DNA from: Neckera pumila
Taxonomy: Eukaryota; Streptophyta; Bryopsida; Hypnales; Neckeraceae
DNA length: 64,000 nucleotides
Assembly (NCBI GenBank): GCA_963969595.1
Contig: OZ018412.1
Coordinates: forward strand, 27,652,339-27,716,338
Direction of reading: 5' to 3'
The translations under genes and the position numbers were made by a program. Shown piece by piece: positions 34,107 through 46,711 of the stretch (its first letter is position 1; the number at the start of each line of letters is the position of its first letter). The notes under the pieces were generated by a model. The model did not search any database. It saw only the letters and a list, made by a program, of their open reading frames with translations, and was not told the DNA's origin.

Positions 34107-35309
34107 CATTAGAGAACATTGCAGGCTTCTGGAGGGCTGCTCTAGAGTGACCCAACCAATCTATTATTTGAAAGTAGGCATATAGCCACAGTGAGTAGTC
34201 AGAGTGTGAATTTCGGGAAGGATGTCAGATTCACTAATGTGACTGTAGTACAAGTTTGATTAACCAAGGTATTAATCAAATTCAATCAAATTAACCAAAA
34301 TGAAGTGGATTTTGATGCAAATTGTCAAAAAAATTAGAAACACTAGTGATTTTGAACTAGCTTTGTAAGCCAAATAGCTTAGTGAATTTGAAGTTGAGAA
34401 GGAAAGATAATTATACAAGTGGGATAATAGTAGGTAGAACAATCTATGTGGGATATGTAAATTAGAATTAATAAGAGCACAACCACTCATAGTTAAGTAA
34501 AAAGAAAAAATTGTGTTAAAAGTTGAATTTTAGACCTCATTTGGGCATAGTACTAGAGTAATTTTTTTCAAAAATCTTTGAACAAATTTTTTTTGTAAAA
34601 TAAATGTAGTTTTTATCTCCAAAAACCTGTTTGAAGTTTAGAGCTTCCAACAAAAAGTTATGGACAAAATTCTAAAAGGGGCTAGAAGCAAAATTTTCTT
34701 TGACATTTAAACACCCTTTTAGAATTTTGTCCATAACTTTTTGTTGGAAGCTCTAAACCTCAAACGGATTTTTGGAGATGAAAACTACATTGATCCTACA
34801 CATTATTTTAGTTCAAAGATTTTTGAAAAAAAATATTCTACTATGCCTAAATGAGGTCTAAATTTTGACTTTTCACAATTTTTGAATTTGAACAATGAGT
34901 GATCTCTCTTCAAAATATCCCAAATTCTTTCAGATTTCACCATGGACAATTGATTTTTCTATATGAACAACCTCTTCACCCTTCAGTTTCACCACTTGTC
35001 AATGAATTATGACTATCACGTTGCCATTAAAAAAAGATCTTGATAGTAGATGTCATTGGACTAATTCCAACATTTGATTTTTTTTCCAAAACTTGGTTAG
35101 AATACAAGGTGTGCAATAATCAGGGTAAGGTGCATTGTAATACTTAATACCTTGTACTTGGGTATTGAACTACTGACACATCCGACGTCGCGCTGCAAGG
35201 TGAAATACTATAGGGAAAAAAGTAATCCATTATCCAATTTAAATATTATTGTGGGGTCCTTTCAGTTACTTTGGAGCGGCCCACTTGAGGTCTGCAATTT
35301 TTTGTAATG
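34107..35309. mobile_element. 1.2-kb TIR insertion of unknown superfamily
   Basis: B homology stops after AAAGTGGAAAAAAACAG near 34105 and resumes with TTTTTAGCACATTGCAGG near 35310. The insert has imperfect inverted ends of roughly 45 bases: CATTAGAGAACATTGCAGG on the left, and CATTACAAAAAATTGCAG for the reversed right end. No clear target duplication is seen. It carries a large perfect-looking palindrome at 34506-34883. Confidence 0.7.
34506..34883. repeat. Large palindrome, ~170-bp arms
   Basis: The two halves are close inverted copies. TAGACCTCATTTGGGCATAG near 34531 pairs with CTATGCCTAAATGAGGTCTA near 34840, and TTCCAACAAAAAGTTATGGA near 34647 pairs with its complement near 34730. The centre is around 34692. 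A transcript across it would form a long hairpin of the kind that feeds plant small-RNA processing; that is inference. Confidence 0.9.
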
Positions 35310-36039
35310 TTTTTAGCACATTGCAGGACTAGATTATTTGACTTTGAACCTTCCTAACTTTAATTTTTTACAATATAGAGTTTTGAGCTCTAAATCTTTA
35401 TGATGGAGAATTGAGTTGAGGATCTAGAAAAAATATTCAAAAAAGCTTAATTTTCATACTTCAAAAAATTGTTAAGTAAAAGTAGGTACAAGATAGAACA
35501 AAAATCTAAATTACTAATATCTCTAAAATGGACTTAAAATGCACATTCCAATGGTGTGATTGTTCAACAAGCAAACTAAATCATGTGGAATTTTTTTGTT
35601 TTGAAAGTTGTAAGAATTGCATTCTTAAATGAATCCTCCAAGTTATTTTTTCAAAAAGATGCTCAAATTGCCCTAAAAACAAGATTGTCCATAACTTTCT
35701 CATTACAAATTCAAATGAAATGAATAAAAGCTTTCCAGGTAGACAAAAATATAATCTATGAGAATTTTTTAATTTTTCTTTAATTTAAGATTTTTAATTA
35801 TTTTTGCTGCCCTTCCCCTCCACCCCATCCACCCACCCTCTCTTCCAAGTTCCGAGTTGTTTGGGTCATAACTTTTGTTCCCAGGCACCAATTGAAAAAA
35901 CAATTATATTTCCACAAAGCTAATCAGTTTTCTATCTTCAAAAAAAGCTTCAAAAAATCAAGACAAAATTTTAGCCCGTAGGTACCTACCCAAAATTCCC
36001 ATTTGTCTCCCAAAGGAACAATGGTCCTTTAGGGGTTAA

Positions 36040-39000
36040 AAAACATATTTTAAATGCAACTTATAGTTTTTAAATCTAAAAATGATAATATAATTATTCA
36101 TTATTATATTATTATTTAAAAAACTTTAATTATTCATTTTATTTTGGACTTACGACTTGAAAAAGGAAGTTGATATCAAAGTACCAAAGTAGTTCTAAGA
36201 GGGATTTGTCATTTGGATCAAATCACGCTCAAATGTACCACAAAAGGGGTCAAATCCACTAAAATTTGCAATGTAACTTCTTTTTAGCTATTGTTTTCTA
36301 ATACTAGTCTATTAATTATAGGTATTTTAGTCCTTTCTGACTAGTATTTCAAATCATGTTGAACCTAATACTGCTTTATTTATCAAAAAACTCTTTATTA
36401 TAGTTCCAATAGAAGTTTTAATGTCAATATGTCAGGTTTTTCAATTGTAGAAAAGGGTTCTATTTTTTTAATAATAATAATGTGGTTGAATCAAAAAAAT
36501 TCATGTATATATGTAAGCATATGATAAAGTTAAAAAGGACTATTTTTCTACAATTTGAGTATTTTTTTATTTTCTATAATATTCAGAAGTAAAACTTGTA
36601 AACGTCCTTTTCAATATAAAAAAATCCAAATGATGATTGTGTAAAAACAAAAAATGTACATATTATTGACTTTAAAACCACTATATAAGCTATTTTTGGA
36701 TTTGAATGTCTGAATTTTGTAAGAGATGAAATTAATAATTTGTCAATAATCATTTAACTAATTGAAAAAGTATACTATTTTGAGATCAAAATTTAATCAC
36801 TAAAAATCCTTTTAAATAGTTGTATGTTTGAAAAATATAAAAAATTTGGATGAAAATATCTTTTTAAAGTGCTATATTATAAAAAATCATTAAATTTAGC
36901 TTTAAAACTAATGACTTATGTCTATCTAAGGATTTTTTCTATGAAATTTTGTCCCCAATTTTTTAAAGGGAAAGATTGCAATACTATTCATCTAAATTTT
37001 TTTCTTAAAAATGACAACATTAAAGGAATTTTTAGCTTTAAAAATTCAAAAAAGGACTCAAGTCTTGTCCTAACAAAGTAATCCCAATGGTACCTTTGAG
37101 TGTGATTTGACCCATTTTGATTTAATAAATGAATGGAAGAGTACCTGTATTGTCCAACATCATTAATTGATCCTTTTTTGTTTTTTCCTGTACTATTTTA
37201 CCACCACCTAAAGCAAAAAGTGATTGCAACCATTGCATGTTAAAATGAATCAAAATGATACTATTGGAGGACAAGGAAAGGCATCAAAGGAATTTTTTTT
37301 TAATGAATTATAGTGTAGTTCAAAAGGTACAACCTTAGAAACATTCAACGTTCAAAAAGATACATTTAGCTTCCCAAACTCATGTGACCGTTATACGTCA
37401 CAATATTCTAAAAAATACTTTAAAAAAAATCCAAAGAGTTGGCTATGACATTTAATAAAAACAAACTTCAATAACAAAGACAATGAAGTAAAATAAGTAT
37501 ACAAATTATGACAGAGCAACCTTTATTTGATTTTTTTTATTTATTATTATTTAAGATTGTATTTGAATTCTTCATTATAAAGTGGAATAACAACAAGCCA
37601 TGATCGCATATAATCAAATATTTTTGAGTTTTTTTCTTCCTAAATTGTAGTTCTAGCCCACCCTAGCAACTTCAAGATTCAAAGAGAAATTTCATATGCT
37701 TTTCAATTGCTTGGAGTAAGAGACCATGCATTTGCCTAGATTCACATTCTAAAACTATTGCTCAATATTCATTGGGATGTCATTTTGAACAAGGACAAAA
37801 TTAAATAAGGTATATCCACTTTACTCAAAGAACACCCTTAAAATTGAGAGTGATTAATTTATTTGCTATTGACAAATACAGAATGTGTAATTACAAACTA
37901 CAATGCACTATTTAAAGATAATAAGGAAATTGAACTGTAAATTTTGCCTCTCCTAATTTGAGTATCATATATATTAAAAATCACTTATTGGCAAATTAGA
38001 TTCAATTTTGAAGTGAAAAGATAGTTAATTGCCTAATATATGAATTTGCTAGTGAAAAACGAAACTCGCTAATTGAGCAGTTATCCAGTTGTAATTCAAA
38101 AATGTTGAGTCTATAGTTACAATTACTAGTTGGATTTGTGTAGTACAAATGGGGAAGGAGACAAAGTATTTGTCACACAACACTAGGATGAGCTTGAGAG
38201 TCCTTGCCCTAATGACCATATAACTTTGATTTATTTTGATAATAGTGATTGATTGTCCAATTGGTTTATGAAGTGTATATAGTTGCAATGAAGTGCAAGA
38301 ATATGGAATTTCATTAAAATGGCATTAATCCATATGCCATTTTCAGACTGCACAGTCTAAACCGTTAGAGGTCCATTGAGGATAGGTATACATTTGAGAC
38401 TATACAATCTAAACTGTAAAAGTGCCAAAGTTGTAGAATGGCAACATTTTAACAAAATTTCCCATAAAATTACGAGTTTGTATGTAATGGAGCATGCATG
38501 AGAATTAAATTCATATTAGAGTATTGTGAAAGTTCAATAATTTAATTGGAAGTGATTTTATTGTGCATTCTTATCGAATTAATCCAATTAATTAGAAGTT
38601 CTGAATTGAAAAAAAAAAATTAAAGAAATGAGATAAGAGTGAGTAAGTCAAATTGGAAAATAAAGAATTGAGTAATAAGCCAAAATAATTTCTTGTGCTT
38701 GAGAAGTAAAGAAAGAACTGTGATAATACAAATAGGAATAAGAAGACAAATAATTAGCTTGCTAGTTGGTTGTTGCCTAATTGATGAAGGCTGATAAGAT
38801 CCAATTGGTGAAGTAACGAATCCTACTTGTAACTAGATTTAATACCATATTTCAATCATTATCAATCCCATTAAATGGTCTCCTTTGGTTATGAATCTTA
38901 AGTACTAATAAAAATTTGAATAATTAAAAAGAATAGGAGTTTAATTATACAATATTATTCTTGTTTAAATGATGAAATACAAATAATATGCAAAATTGTG

Positions 39001-39560
39001 AATTTTGGAGTCATCATATAAAACCACTTAATCATTTGTAAGTGTAATTCTTTGATTTTAGAATCACTTGGCATTTTTCACGAAGCAAAAAGAATTTGTA
39101 ATACCATTTTATATTGCATCACAAATTTCAAAGCAGAGAGAGAGAGAGAGAGCACATATTTTTATTATTTCACATTTAATGGAGTTGGGACAAAAATCAT
39201 TTATGTCAAAAAATATTAAATAATTATTGATTTAATACAAAAGAACAAAATACTCCATCTTTATTTTCAAGCCACATGTAAGCTGAACTCAAGAAAATTG
39301 TCACAATGACACACCCTCTTAATACTAAGGTAGAAGGTGGCAAAACAAGATCTATTCTCCAAATAAATCCGATAAAAGAGGTGGCAAACATTAGAGAAAA
39401 AATTAGCCCTCCGAAGAATCCTGAAATTTAGTTTAACGGGGTTGAAAATTGCTTTTTTCTCCTATTTTTGTGCAACAGAATCTGCAATGACAGTGGCGCA
39501 GGAAGTCAATTTTGTGAATAAAAAATAAATAAAATAAAAAGTGAAAAATAAATAAAATAA
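36040..39560. other. Very AT-rich intergenic DNA
   Basis: This is the longest stretch without a recognised TTAA element. An (AG)9 microsatellite lies at 39135-39152. No gene, RNA gene or bounded transposon was found. Confidence 0.45.
39135..39152. repeat. (AG)9 microsatellite
   Basis: Nine AG dinucleotides occur in a row. Confidence 0.95.
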
Positions 39561-39582
39561 TAATAAACTTAAGAAAATATTT

Positions 39583-39735
39583 AAAAAAAAAAAAAAAAAA
39601 AAAAGTTGACTGTTTTGGTGAGTAGTCATTTGACTGCTCAATTGAGGCTATTTCGAGATTGACATGCCAAGCTTGAAATAGCTTGGCCTGTCAATCTGGA
39701 GCAGCCCTCTAGAGTTTTTTTTTTTTTTTTTTTTT
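39583..39735. repeat. Hairpin flanked by a 22-A run and a 21-T run
   Basis: A run of 22 A (39583-39604) and a run of 21 T (39715-39735) bracket 110 bases containing a perfect-looking stem. AGATTGACATGCCAAGC and GCTTGGCCTGTCAATCT (39656-39697) pair across an 8-base loop with one or two mismatches. The layout resembles a small foldback element with homopolymer ends. No target duplication is evident. Confidence 0.7.
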
Positions 39736-40287
39736 CTAATGAATAGATAAAAAGAGTAAAATATAATTCTTTAACTGACTCAGTCATCACAAGAAGCTTC
39801 ATTTAAAAACATTAGTGGTGTAAATAAAGATGTTAAGTAGCGTTCAAAGTAGAGTACAAAAGTGTTGTTTTCAGAATTTGATTCTCTTAATATAGAAGGA
39901 CAATACTAAAAGTTTAGTGAAACACCAAGAAATTAGGTATTGCTTTATAAATTCTAGGGTGGCAATTTACAATGGATGATAGGTAGGAATCATTCCAAGA
40001 ACTCAAAGACTATTGTTTCGATCCCTCTCATGAATATAAATATTATACTACACTTCTCACCCTAAAAGCTATTACAAATTATGTCATAAAGTCTCATTTT
40101 CACCTTCATGATTTTGTCTTGTGATGAAAATTTACCTCATATTTTCATCTTACTACATCAAAGTTGCTCTAGCCTATTAGAAGCGGTCAATTTTAGCACC
40201 GCTCTGTATCTAATTAGCAATTTCATTTGTGATGCTCACAATGTTTTTGACATGCTTGGTTAACCTTGTAACATACTACAGACACCA

Positions 40288-40496
40288 AATGTCTAATAGA
40301 TGACAAAGAATCCTACTATGTAAGACAAAACTTTAGATGTTCATCTTTGAGATATTGACTGAAAAGAAGAAGTCTTGTACTGTGTACATAAATTTGATCT
40401 CCAAGTAGTTGTATTTTTTAGTGGTTTTTTTAATCAAATTATTCACAATGTACCAAAAAAGATGATTTCTACGGCGACCAACCAAACATTCTAGGA
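40288..40496. repeat. Dispersed repeat matching 51347-51474 plus 52978-53041
   Basis: Blocks such as ATGTCTAATAGATGACA, AGATGTTCATC and AAGATGATTTCTACGGCGACC match 51350-51474 and then, after the B element there, 52978-53041. Here the sequence is continuous, with TTTTTTTAATCAAATTATTCAC spanning the position of the insertion. It is therefore the empty-site allele for the B element at 51479. Confidence 0.8.
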
Positions 40497-40500
40497 ATAA

Positions 40501-41381
40501 CCCCTAAAGTTCCATGGATATGTTTTCACCAAAAATGCTCAAAAACTATCATTTTAGAACAAGTACTGATTTATTTTTTCAAACTTTTTTTGACACATGT
40601 AACTACTGGTTTGAAAAGATGTGGAAAAAATTTCAAAAATTCCACCGTGTAGATTGTAAGATATTAGCATTTGAAACCTTTTTTTGTCCTTGCAAAAAAC
40701 TGGAGAGTTGCACTTCACAAGTTCACTTTTCTTTGAAAAGTAGTCCAAAATGGTGGTAACTCTTTGGATTCATTACTCAAGGCAAGTTGGCTACATGCTT
40801 GAAAATTTTCACATCTTTTGGAATTGTACAACATATAGGAAAAAATAGTACGTAAATAGTAATAGAGAATAATTCAAAATACTAAATTGTGAAGAATTTA
40901 CTAATGGGATTGAAAAATGTCAATCCCAATGGTTGCAATGTTTTAATAAACAATATACATCCTATGATTTTATTTTTTTCAAAAAATATTGAAAATTGAG
41001 TAAGATAAAGGACTTCAAAGTTTATTTTAGAGTAGGAAATCCATAATTGCTCGCAAACAAAAAATCCTCATAAATTTTGACCTATTGATCAAAATAGAAT
41101 GATTCAAAGCTTTCCACGTATATATAATTCTAGAAAACCAATTTCAAACTTTTGTTTTTGAAAAAAGTGAATTTTTTTTATCTGCATGGATTGCCCAGTT
41201 ATGAAAAAAAAAAAAATATTAGGCCATAATTTTTTACTCATATTTCCAAATGTGCATATGAAAGATATCTCTCGTTTACACCTTCTATTAAAATGTGGGC
41301 CAAAAATCTAAAAATCTCTAATCACACGTACTTGCCTCAAATTTCTATGCAGCCCAAAAATGCGTGTTGGTCCTTTAGGGG
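40501..41381 (-). mobile_element. TTAA superfamily, subfamily A, reverse copy
   Basis: It starts CCCCTAAAGTTCCATGGATA and ends CGTGTTGGTCCTTTAGGGG over 881 bases. The left flank is ATAA (40497-40500) and the right TTAA (41382-41385). The related locus at 53038-53044 reads GGATTAA where this one reads GGAATAA, so the left flank is best explained as a mutated TTAA. Confidence 0.88.
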
Positions 41382-41385
41382 TTAA

Positions 41386-42300
41386 GGTAGTTTGCTCTAA
41401 AAGTAACTGCAATCTAAAAACAATCATAGCACAAAGGTACATTTTGTTTTCTTCAGTGCACCAATAGTGTACATTTCAGGAGGTGGTTGCTTTTCGGGAT
41501 CAGTGCGATTCAACTTCAAAATTTCATAACTAATTCCACAAAGGTCCCAAAAATATGAAACGACTTAGTTTAGATTCCAATTCCAGTTTTCTTCCTACAA
41601 AAAATTTACTGAGAACTGTTTCAAGGAGTTTAAAAAAAGCAATCAGCTCTTAAATGGTCCCTCATAGTATTTGACTTACCGATTCTGAAATTTCCATCCG
41701 CCACCCCTTGTGGCTTGGTGTGATTGAATTCAGTACCATTCTTGCAAAAGAAAAAAACGGAGCATGCAAACCTGCGCGTCACTAAGTGACTGACAGTGTA
41801 ACGGAATTGCCAGTATATCTAGTAACCCCTGCATCCTAAGATTTGGTCGCTGTTGTTTACGTCCTTGCATTGAGAATGTCCCTCCCCTTGCATGGGATGT
41901 AAGCTTAAAGAGCCTACTGTCCATGCTATCTGGATAACCATTTGGCAGAGCTCTCCGTCACCTGCTCAAAATTTCGTAATTGGGATATAAGTAATCTTCT
42001 CATAACTTGGAATGGCCGGGTACTAGTTATGTCCCAAAAAATTCTACTATTGAAAGTGATGTCAATTTCACAATTTGTACGCCACTAGAGCCCGTGATCT
42101 TTGTGTCCAAACAAATGCGGAGAATTCTTTAGGTGGTGGTGCGTTTGCAAGGAGGGTGTGAAAGGCGGGGGTTGAAATGGTCCTGGTGGCGTTCCATCTT
42201 CCGAGGAGCATCTCGTAGCAGGACAGATATTGTTAATGAGTTTCAGTGGATTTTTACTTCAATTTTTGGGGGTAAGTTGTTGCAAGTTGTGATCTGGTGG
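41386..42300. other. Intergenic DNA, partly dispersed repeat
   Basis: The first 300 bases are related to 27990-28190. From about 41700 to 42300 the DNA is of more mixed composition and matches nothing else I can see in the window. The open frames there (64 codons minus at 41730, 60 codons plus at 42133) have no recognisable motif. Confidence 0.4.
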
Positions 42301-42316
42301 ACTAATGTACACTAAA

Positions 42317-42825
42317 TAGTGCAATTGAGTTGCCTTGATAATCAGGTTGCCTTACCTAAGAGAAGTTACCTCATGTTACCTCATGACTCATGGCTTGTTC
42401 AGATGGAGGCACAAGCCATTCTTTGATCCTGAGCCATGAATTAGTGTACCAACCCATGTAGCACACATGTATCCTCACATCTCTGCATTCTTCTGCAGTA
42501 ACTCAGACATTGATATAGTTTAGAATGTTGATATATTAGTCTGAGGCAACCTAATTGCACTATTCAATGTACACTAAATAGTGCAATTGAGTTGCCTTGA
42601 AAATTAGGTTGCCTTACCTCAAGAGAAGTTACCTCATGTTACCTCATGACTCTTGGCTTGTCCATATGGAGGTACAAGCCATTTTTTGATCTCGAGCCAT
42701 GAATCAGTGTACCAATCCATGTAGCACACATGTTTCCCCACATCTCTGCATCCTTCTATAGTAACTTGGGTGTTGATATAGTGTAGAATGTCGAGATATT
42801 AGTATGGGGCTATCTAATTGTACTA
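42317..42825. mobile_element. Two tandem MITE copies sharing a terminus
   Basis: Copy one (42317-42562) and copy two (42579-42825) are about 90 % alike by eye. Each starts TAGTGCAATTGAGTTGCC and ends with a reversed version (CTAATTGCACTA in copy one, CTAATTGTACTA in copy two). The 16 bases between them, TTCAATGTACACTAAA, continue the terminus in both directions, so the junction is itself palindromic. A tandem pair points to unequal exchange or one copy landing on the end of another. Confidence 0.85.
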
Positions 42826-42839
42826 TTCAGTGTAGCTAA

Positions 42840-45030
42840 GATAGGATGATCCATTGTTGAGTATAGATGACGTTTTCAAGTACAGATGACGTTCTCAAAT
42901 ATAAAAGGGGGACTATTCTTGTCATTTTAGACATTAATGTGGGTCTTTTAATTAATTTCCAACTCCTTTGCAATGTTAGTTCAAAAGAATTTCTCTAGAT
43001 TGTAGGGAAACAAGTCATTTCTTTGTCATGTGAATTAACCTCAAGGCTCTATTCGTAGATCTCAAGAAATCAACATTTAGTAGCCATTTCTAATCCTTTC
43101 AAACCACATTTTACTCTCAACTCTCAACAATTTTTATTGTATTAGGATGGAATATAGTAGAATTAAGTCCAAATGTAGGAGTCACAATTGGGTTAAGGTT
43201 AATTTTGGGTCATCCTACCTTAAATCCATGCTTTTAGATGGTCTAAATGAAACATTTAGACCACAATACTAGCCTTGACCACCACTCCTACTTCAATCAA
43301 TTTTTTTTTTCTATTTTCTATATTTAATTAGTTGAGATGGCTCTATAATTGCTTGAGGCTACCAATTTTTTGCAATTTTAAAATAATATTTTTGTTGTCT
43401 TTGTAGCTACTATACAAATCTTAGCAAATTACAACAGGTTTTTAGTACAAATGAATGTGGCTCATTTATTGCATTTTTATATTTAGTAGTCCTCGACGCC
43501 TATAGAGAATTCATTTTCGTTTGTTGAAATATGACAATATTTAGTCCAAAAATGAAGGGTTGTCTCTACCCATGCGGTATTGTGGCTAGGATGTGCTTTA
43601 ATTTACTATTCTCTAGCAAACTTTGTATACTAGAAATTTAATAAAAAATTCAAGCTCCAAGCATTCAAATTTTCTAAGATTTTTGAAACTCCTCTTTTCA
43701 AACATTTCATTGTTCAATTAGCATATCTAAGTATCTCTTCATATACTTCAAAGTTCAAATAATGTCCCTTTAAGACAAGTTTGATAAGCACACAAGTAAT
43801 AAAAAAATCTTGTAAGATACCATAGTTTGAATTTTACATCGTGAACTTGTAGAAAAAGAATCCTTTGAAAATCACTTATATTCAATTCAATATCAATTTA
43901 AAAACAAATTATAGATTTGATTTCAAATTTAATCTATAATTGTTGGTTTTTTATAATGGTAGATCTGACTCTATGGATACAATCAATGAGTAATTTTTTA
44001 CAACTTCTGTTTGAAAGTCATCACTAAATTAATCGTTTACATTTTTGTGTTGTAGATTGTCTAATATTTTATTTGAAGTAGGCATTTTTGTATATAAAAG
44101 GATGTATATTTGTAATACTAGAAATTCTGGCTTGTTATTCTTCTTAGCTATTGTTGATAAGTGGTTGGTTAGTTAGGAGTTGATATTGGGAATAAAGGGG
44201 GTAGGGGTAGAATTAATTGACAGCTAGCCTCCCAGCATTGTGATTGGCTACTTAGAAGTAAGAGATGATCCCTTGCCTCTCTCTTGGTTCTTAATAGATA
44301 TGAGGTGTGAGATGCACTAGGGTACTAAGTTGTATGCTTATTGGTGAATTATTGTTGAAGGAAGCATTGAGGTGAGGAATTTTGGATAATTTGTGTTTTG
44401 ATAAAATATTGGATCAAGACAAACTTTTGGATTTGAAATTTTGAATAGTTGATCTACTATGCGGTCAATTTTCAAATCTAGGTTTATTGTGAAGAAAGAA
44501 ATATGATTCTTCAAAGTAGAAGTCTTTGAAATCTACAACAACTAAGAAGGGTGTATTGGGGAGCTTCAATCTTATTCAATTTTTGTGATATGGCTATAAA
44601 AATTAGAGGGTATTTCTCTTAACTTATCTACTATCTTGTATCAAAAACTTGACTACATTGGATATTGGATTTAATAGTTTTGCATAAAATATAGCTATGG
44701 CAATTTCTAGATTATCATGGAAATTATAGGATAGGAATTTGGAAAAAGGGATTTGGAAATAGGTTTAGGATTATTCAAGAGGATTTAGATATAAAGAGAA
44801 ATATGAAAAGCTTTTCCACAACATTGTAAACATTACACTTTATGACACATTTGCACATTTTTGGAGTTTGAATCCTTTCAATTTCCTTGTGGATTCTTTG
44901 AAGGTTGTGGTAGGGTGGTGTTGAAAGAAAAAAAAAAAAGAGTTATTAGAGCACTGAGATTCCCTGCATTCGAAGATTCTAATACACAATTAAAGAGAAT
45001 GAATATTACTTTGCATCCCCCCCCCTCACC
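42840..45030. other. AT-rich intergenic DNA
   Basis: No bounded transposon or gene was seen. A short near-duplication, AGATGACGTTTTCAAGTACAG/AGATGACGTTCTCAAATATA, lies at 42866-42903, and a C-run of eight is near 45017-45025. Confidence 0.4.
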
Positions 45031-45939
45031 AATATCTTTTGAAGGACCAATATCCCCTCGGGGGACATTTAGGATTTTGAGCAGGCTCGTGTGACCTCAA
45101 ATTTTGACCTGATTTTTGAAACTTTTTTTGAAAATAGAAAATCACATTATCTTTCTAAAAAATAATTTTTTTTCAATTGGAGCCCGGGAGCAAAAGTTAT
45201 GCCATCCAAAGTCTTAAAAGCAATTTGTTGGGCTGAACAAGAAAAACACAAAAAAATGATTTTTTTAATTTTTTAATTTTTTTTTTAAGACTATGTTTTT
45301 GTCTACATTTGAAGCTTTGATTCATCCTATTTGAATGACTAATGAGAAAGTTATGGACAATCTCATTTTTCAAGCAATCTACTGCCATTTCCTTCAAAAA
45401 AAAAACTTACTAATAGAATTGCAATTTTTTTTTTAAATCAGTTTTTTTTAATAGTATGAAGTTTGTTTGCAAGAAGAGTCTCGCCATTGGAATTATGATG
45501 TTTCAATTCCATCTTTGAGCTCTTAACAGTTTAGTATTTTGTTCAATCTCGGACCTACTTCTACTTAACAATTTATTTATATGTGAAAATCAAGTTTTGG
45601 TATTTTGAATTCTTTTTTTCTAACTCTCAATTCAAATGCTGACAAAAAAAAAATTTAACCATTGGTCTATAATGCAGAAAAATTCTACAAATGGCAATCA
45701 AAGTCATCTCAAATTGCAGTCCAACATTCAAAAAAACTTACTTTTCCAACTTTGAATGCTACTATCATCCAATATATATAGTCAAACTTCATGAAATTCC
45801 TACTACATGATTTAAGACAAGTGAAGTATTAGATCTTATAATTAGATTCTAAAAAAAATGTTATTTTGGGGTTTCTTAGGTGATCATAGCAGTCATGGCA
45901 ATTTTGAGTGGTTTTAGAGCTAGAAATTGCCTTGGGCAT
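45031..45939 (+). mobile_element. TTAA superfamily, subfamily B2 forward copy with damaged ends
   Basis: B2 blocks run from GAAGGACCAATATCCCCTCG, GGGGACATTTAGGATTTTG to GCCTTGGGCATTT. The left terminus is degraded (ATCTTTTGAAGG instead of CCCCTAAAGG). The right terminus is interrupted by the B element that starts at 45944. After that element the sequence continues AAGGGACATT, so the target TTAA arose inside the B2 terminus (TTTAGGGG mutated to TTTAAGGG). Confidence 0.72.
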
Positions 45940-46063
45940 TTAACCCCTAAAGGACTTAGGCCTCTTTTTGCCAAAAAGCACTCGAAATTGCCATTTCTAT
46001 AGCAAAGAGTAAAAGAATTTGAAAATTGTTTTTCTGGTGCATTTAACCATGTGATCTTACCTC

Positions 46064-46623
46064 GGGGAGGGCACTTGGTTCTACTACTACAAACCACGTG
46101 CGAACAAGTGGTTTCTAATAAACTATAATTTCAACCTAAAATTTTGAGCATTGTTTGGTAATGACTATAGATTTCTATTGCCAAAATTTCCAACTCAAAT
46201 GAAATATGGAATGATTTCTAGAAGAGGTTGAAAATGAACCTAAAATGGAATATTTTTCAATTCAAATATTTATAGAGAACACATTCAGATGATTGTTGCA
46301 TCAATATTCAACTCAAAATGAGCTTTCAATAGAGAGTCATTTTTAGGAATTTTTTGTTAACTTTTTAGACAATTTTTTAGGATATAATATAGGAGGGTGA
46401 AAGTTATTTTTCAATCCAGCAGTGTATCTATTTACTTCAAAAAATTGTAACTAATTATCATTAGCAAATAAAAATATCAATAATTCAAAGCATAAACTTT
46501 CAAATTAGGAAAATATATTCATATTTTTTTTGTTTTCATTTATTTAAATTTTAGGATATAATATAGGGGGTACAAAGTTTTGGTTGCACGTAGTTTGAAT
46601 TAGATACACTAAGTGCACCCCCC
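46064..46623. mobile_element. 560-bp TIR insertion with a 13-16 bp flanking duplication
   Basis: The left end GGGGAGGGCACTTGGTTC and the reversed right end GGGGGGTGCACTTAGTG form an imperfect inverted repeat that continues to CACGTGC/TACGTGC. The flanks GTGATCTTACCTC (left) and GTGGATCTTATACCTC (right) both come from one stretch of the host B element. The duplicated segment is therefore about 13-16 bases, or a 9-11 bp Mutator-type duplication with later changes. No protein is encoded. Confidence 0.7.
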
Positions 46624-46711
46624 GTGGATCTTATACCTCACTAATATGAAAATATGTGGAAAAAATTTCAAAAATTTTGACCACACGGAATGCAAAGGTA
46701 TCTGCGTTTAA

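Larger units (their letters stand above)
33499..36035 (-). mobile_element. TTAA superfamily, subfamily B reverse copy with two insertions
   Basis: The outer ends are CCCCTAAAGGGCCAAGGCC on the left and CAATGGTCCTTTAGGGG on the right, flanked by TTAA at 33495-33498 and 36036-36039. The B body is split twice, by a Harbinger-like MITE at 33627-34021 and by an insertion of about 1.2 kb at 34107-35309. Removing both gives a B copy of about 940 bp, the normal length. Confidence 0.88.
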
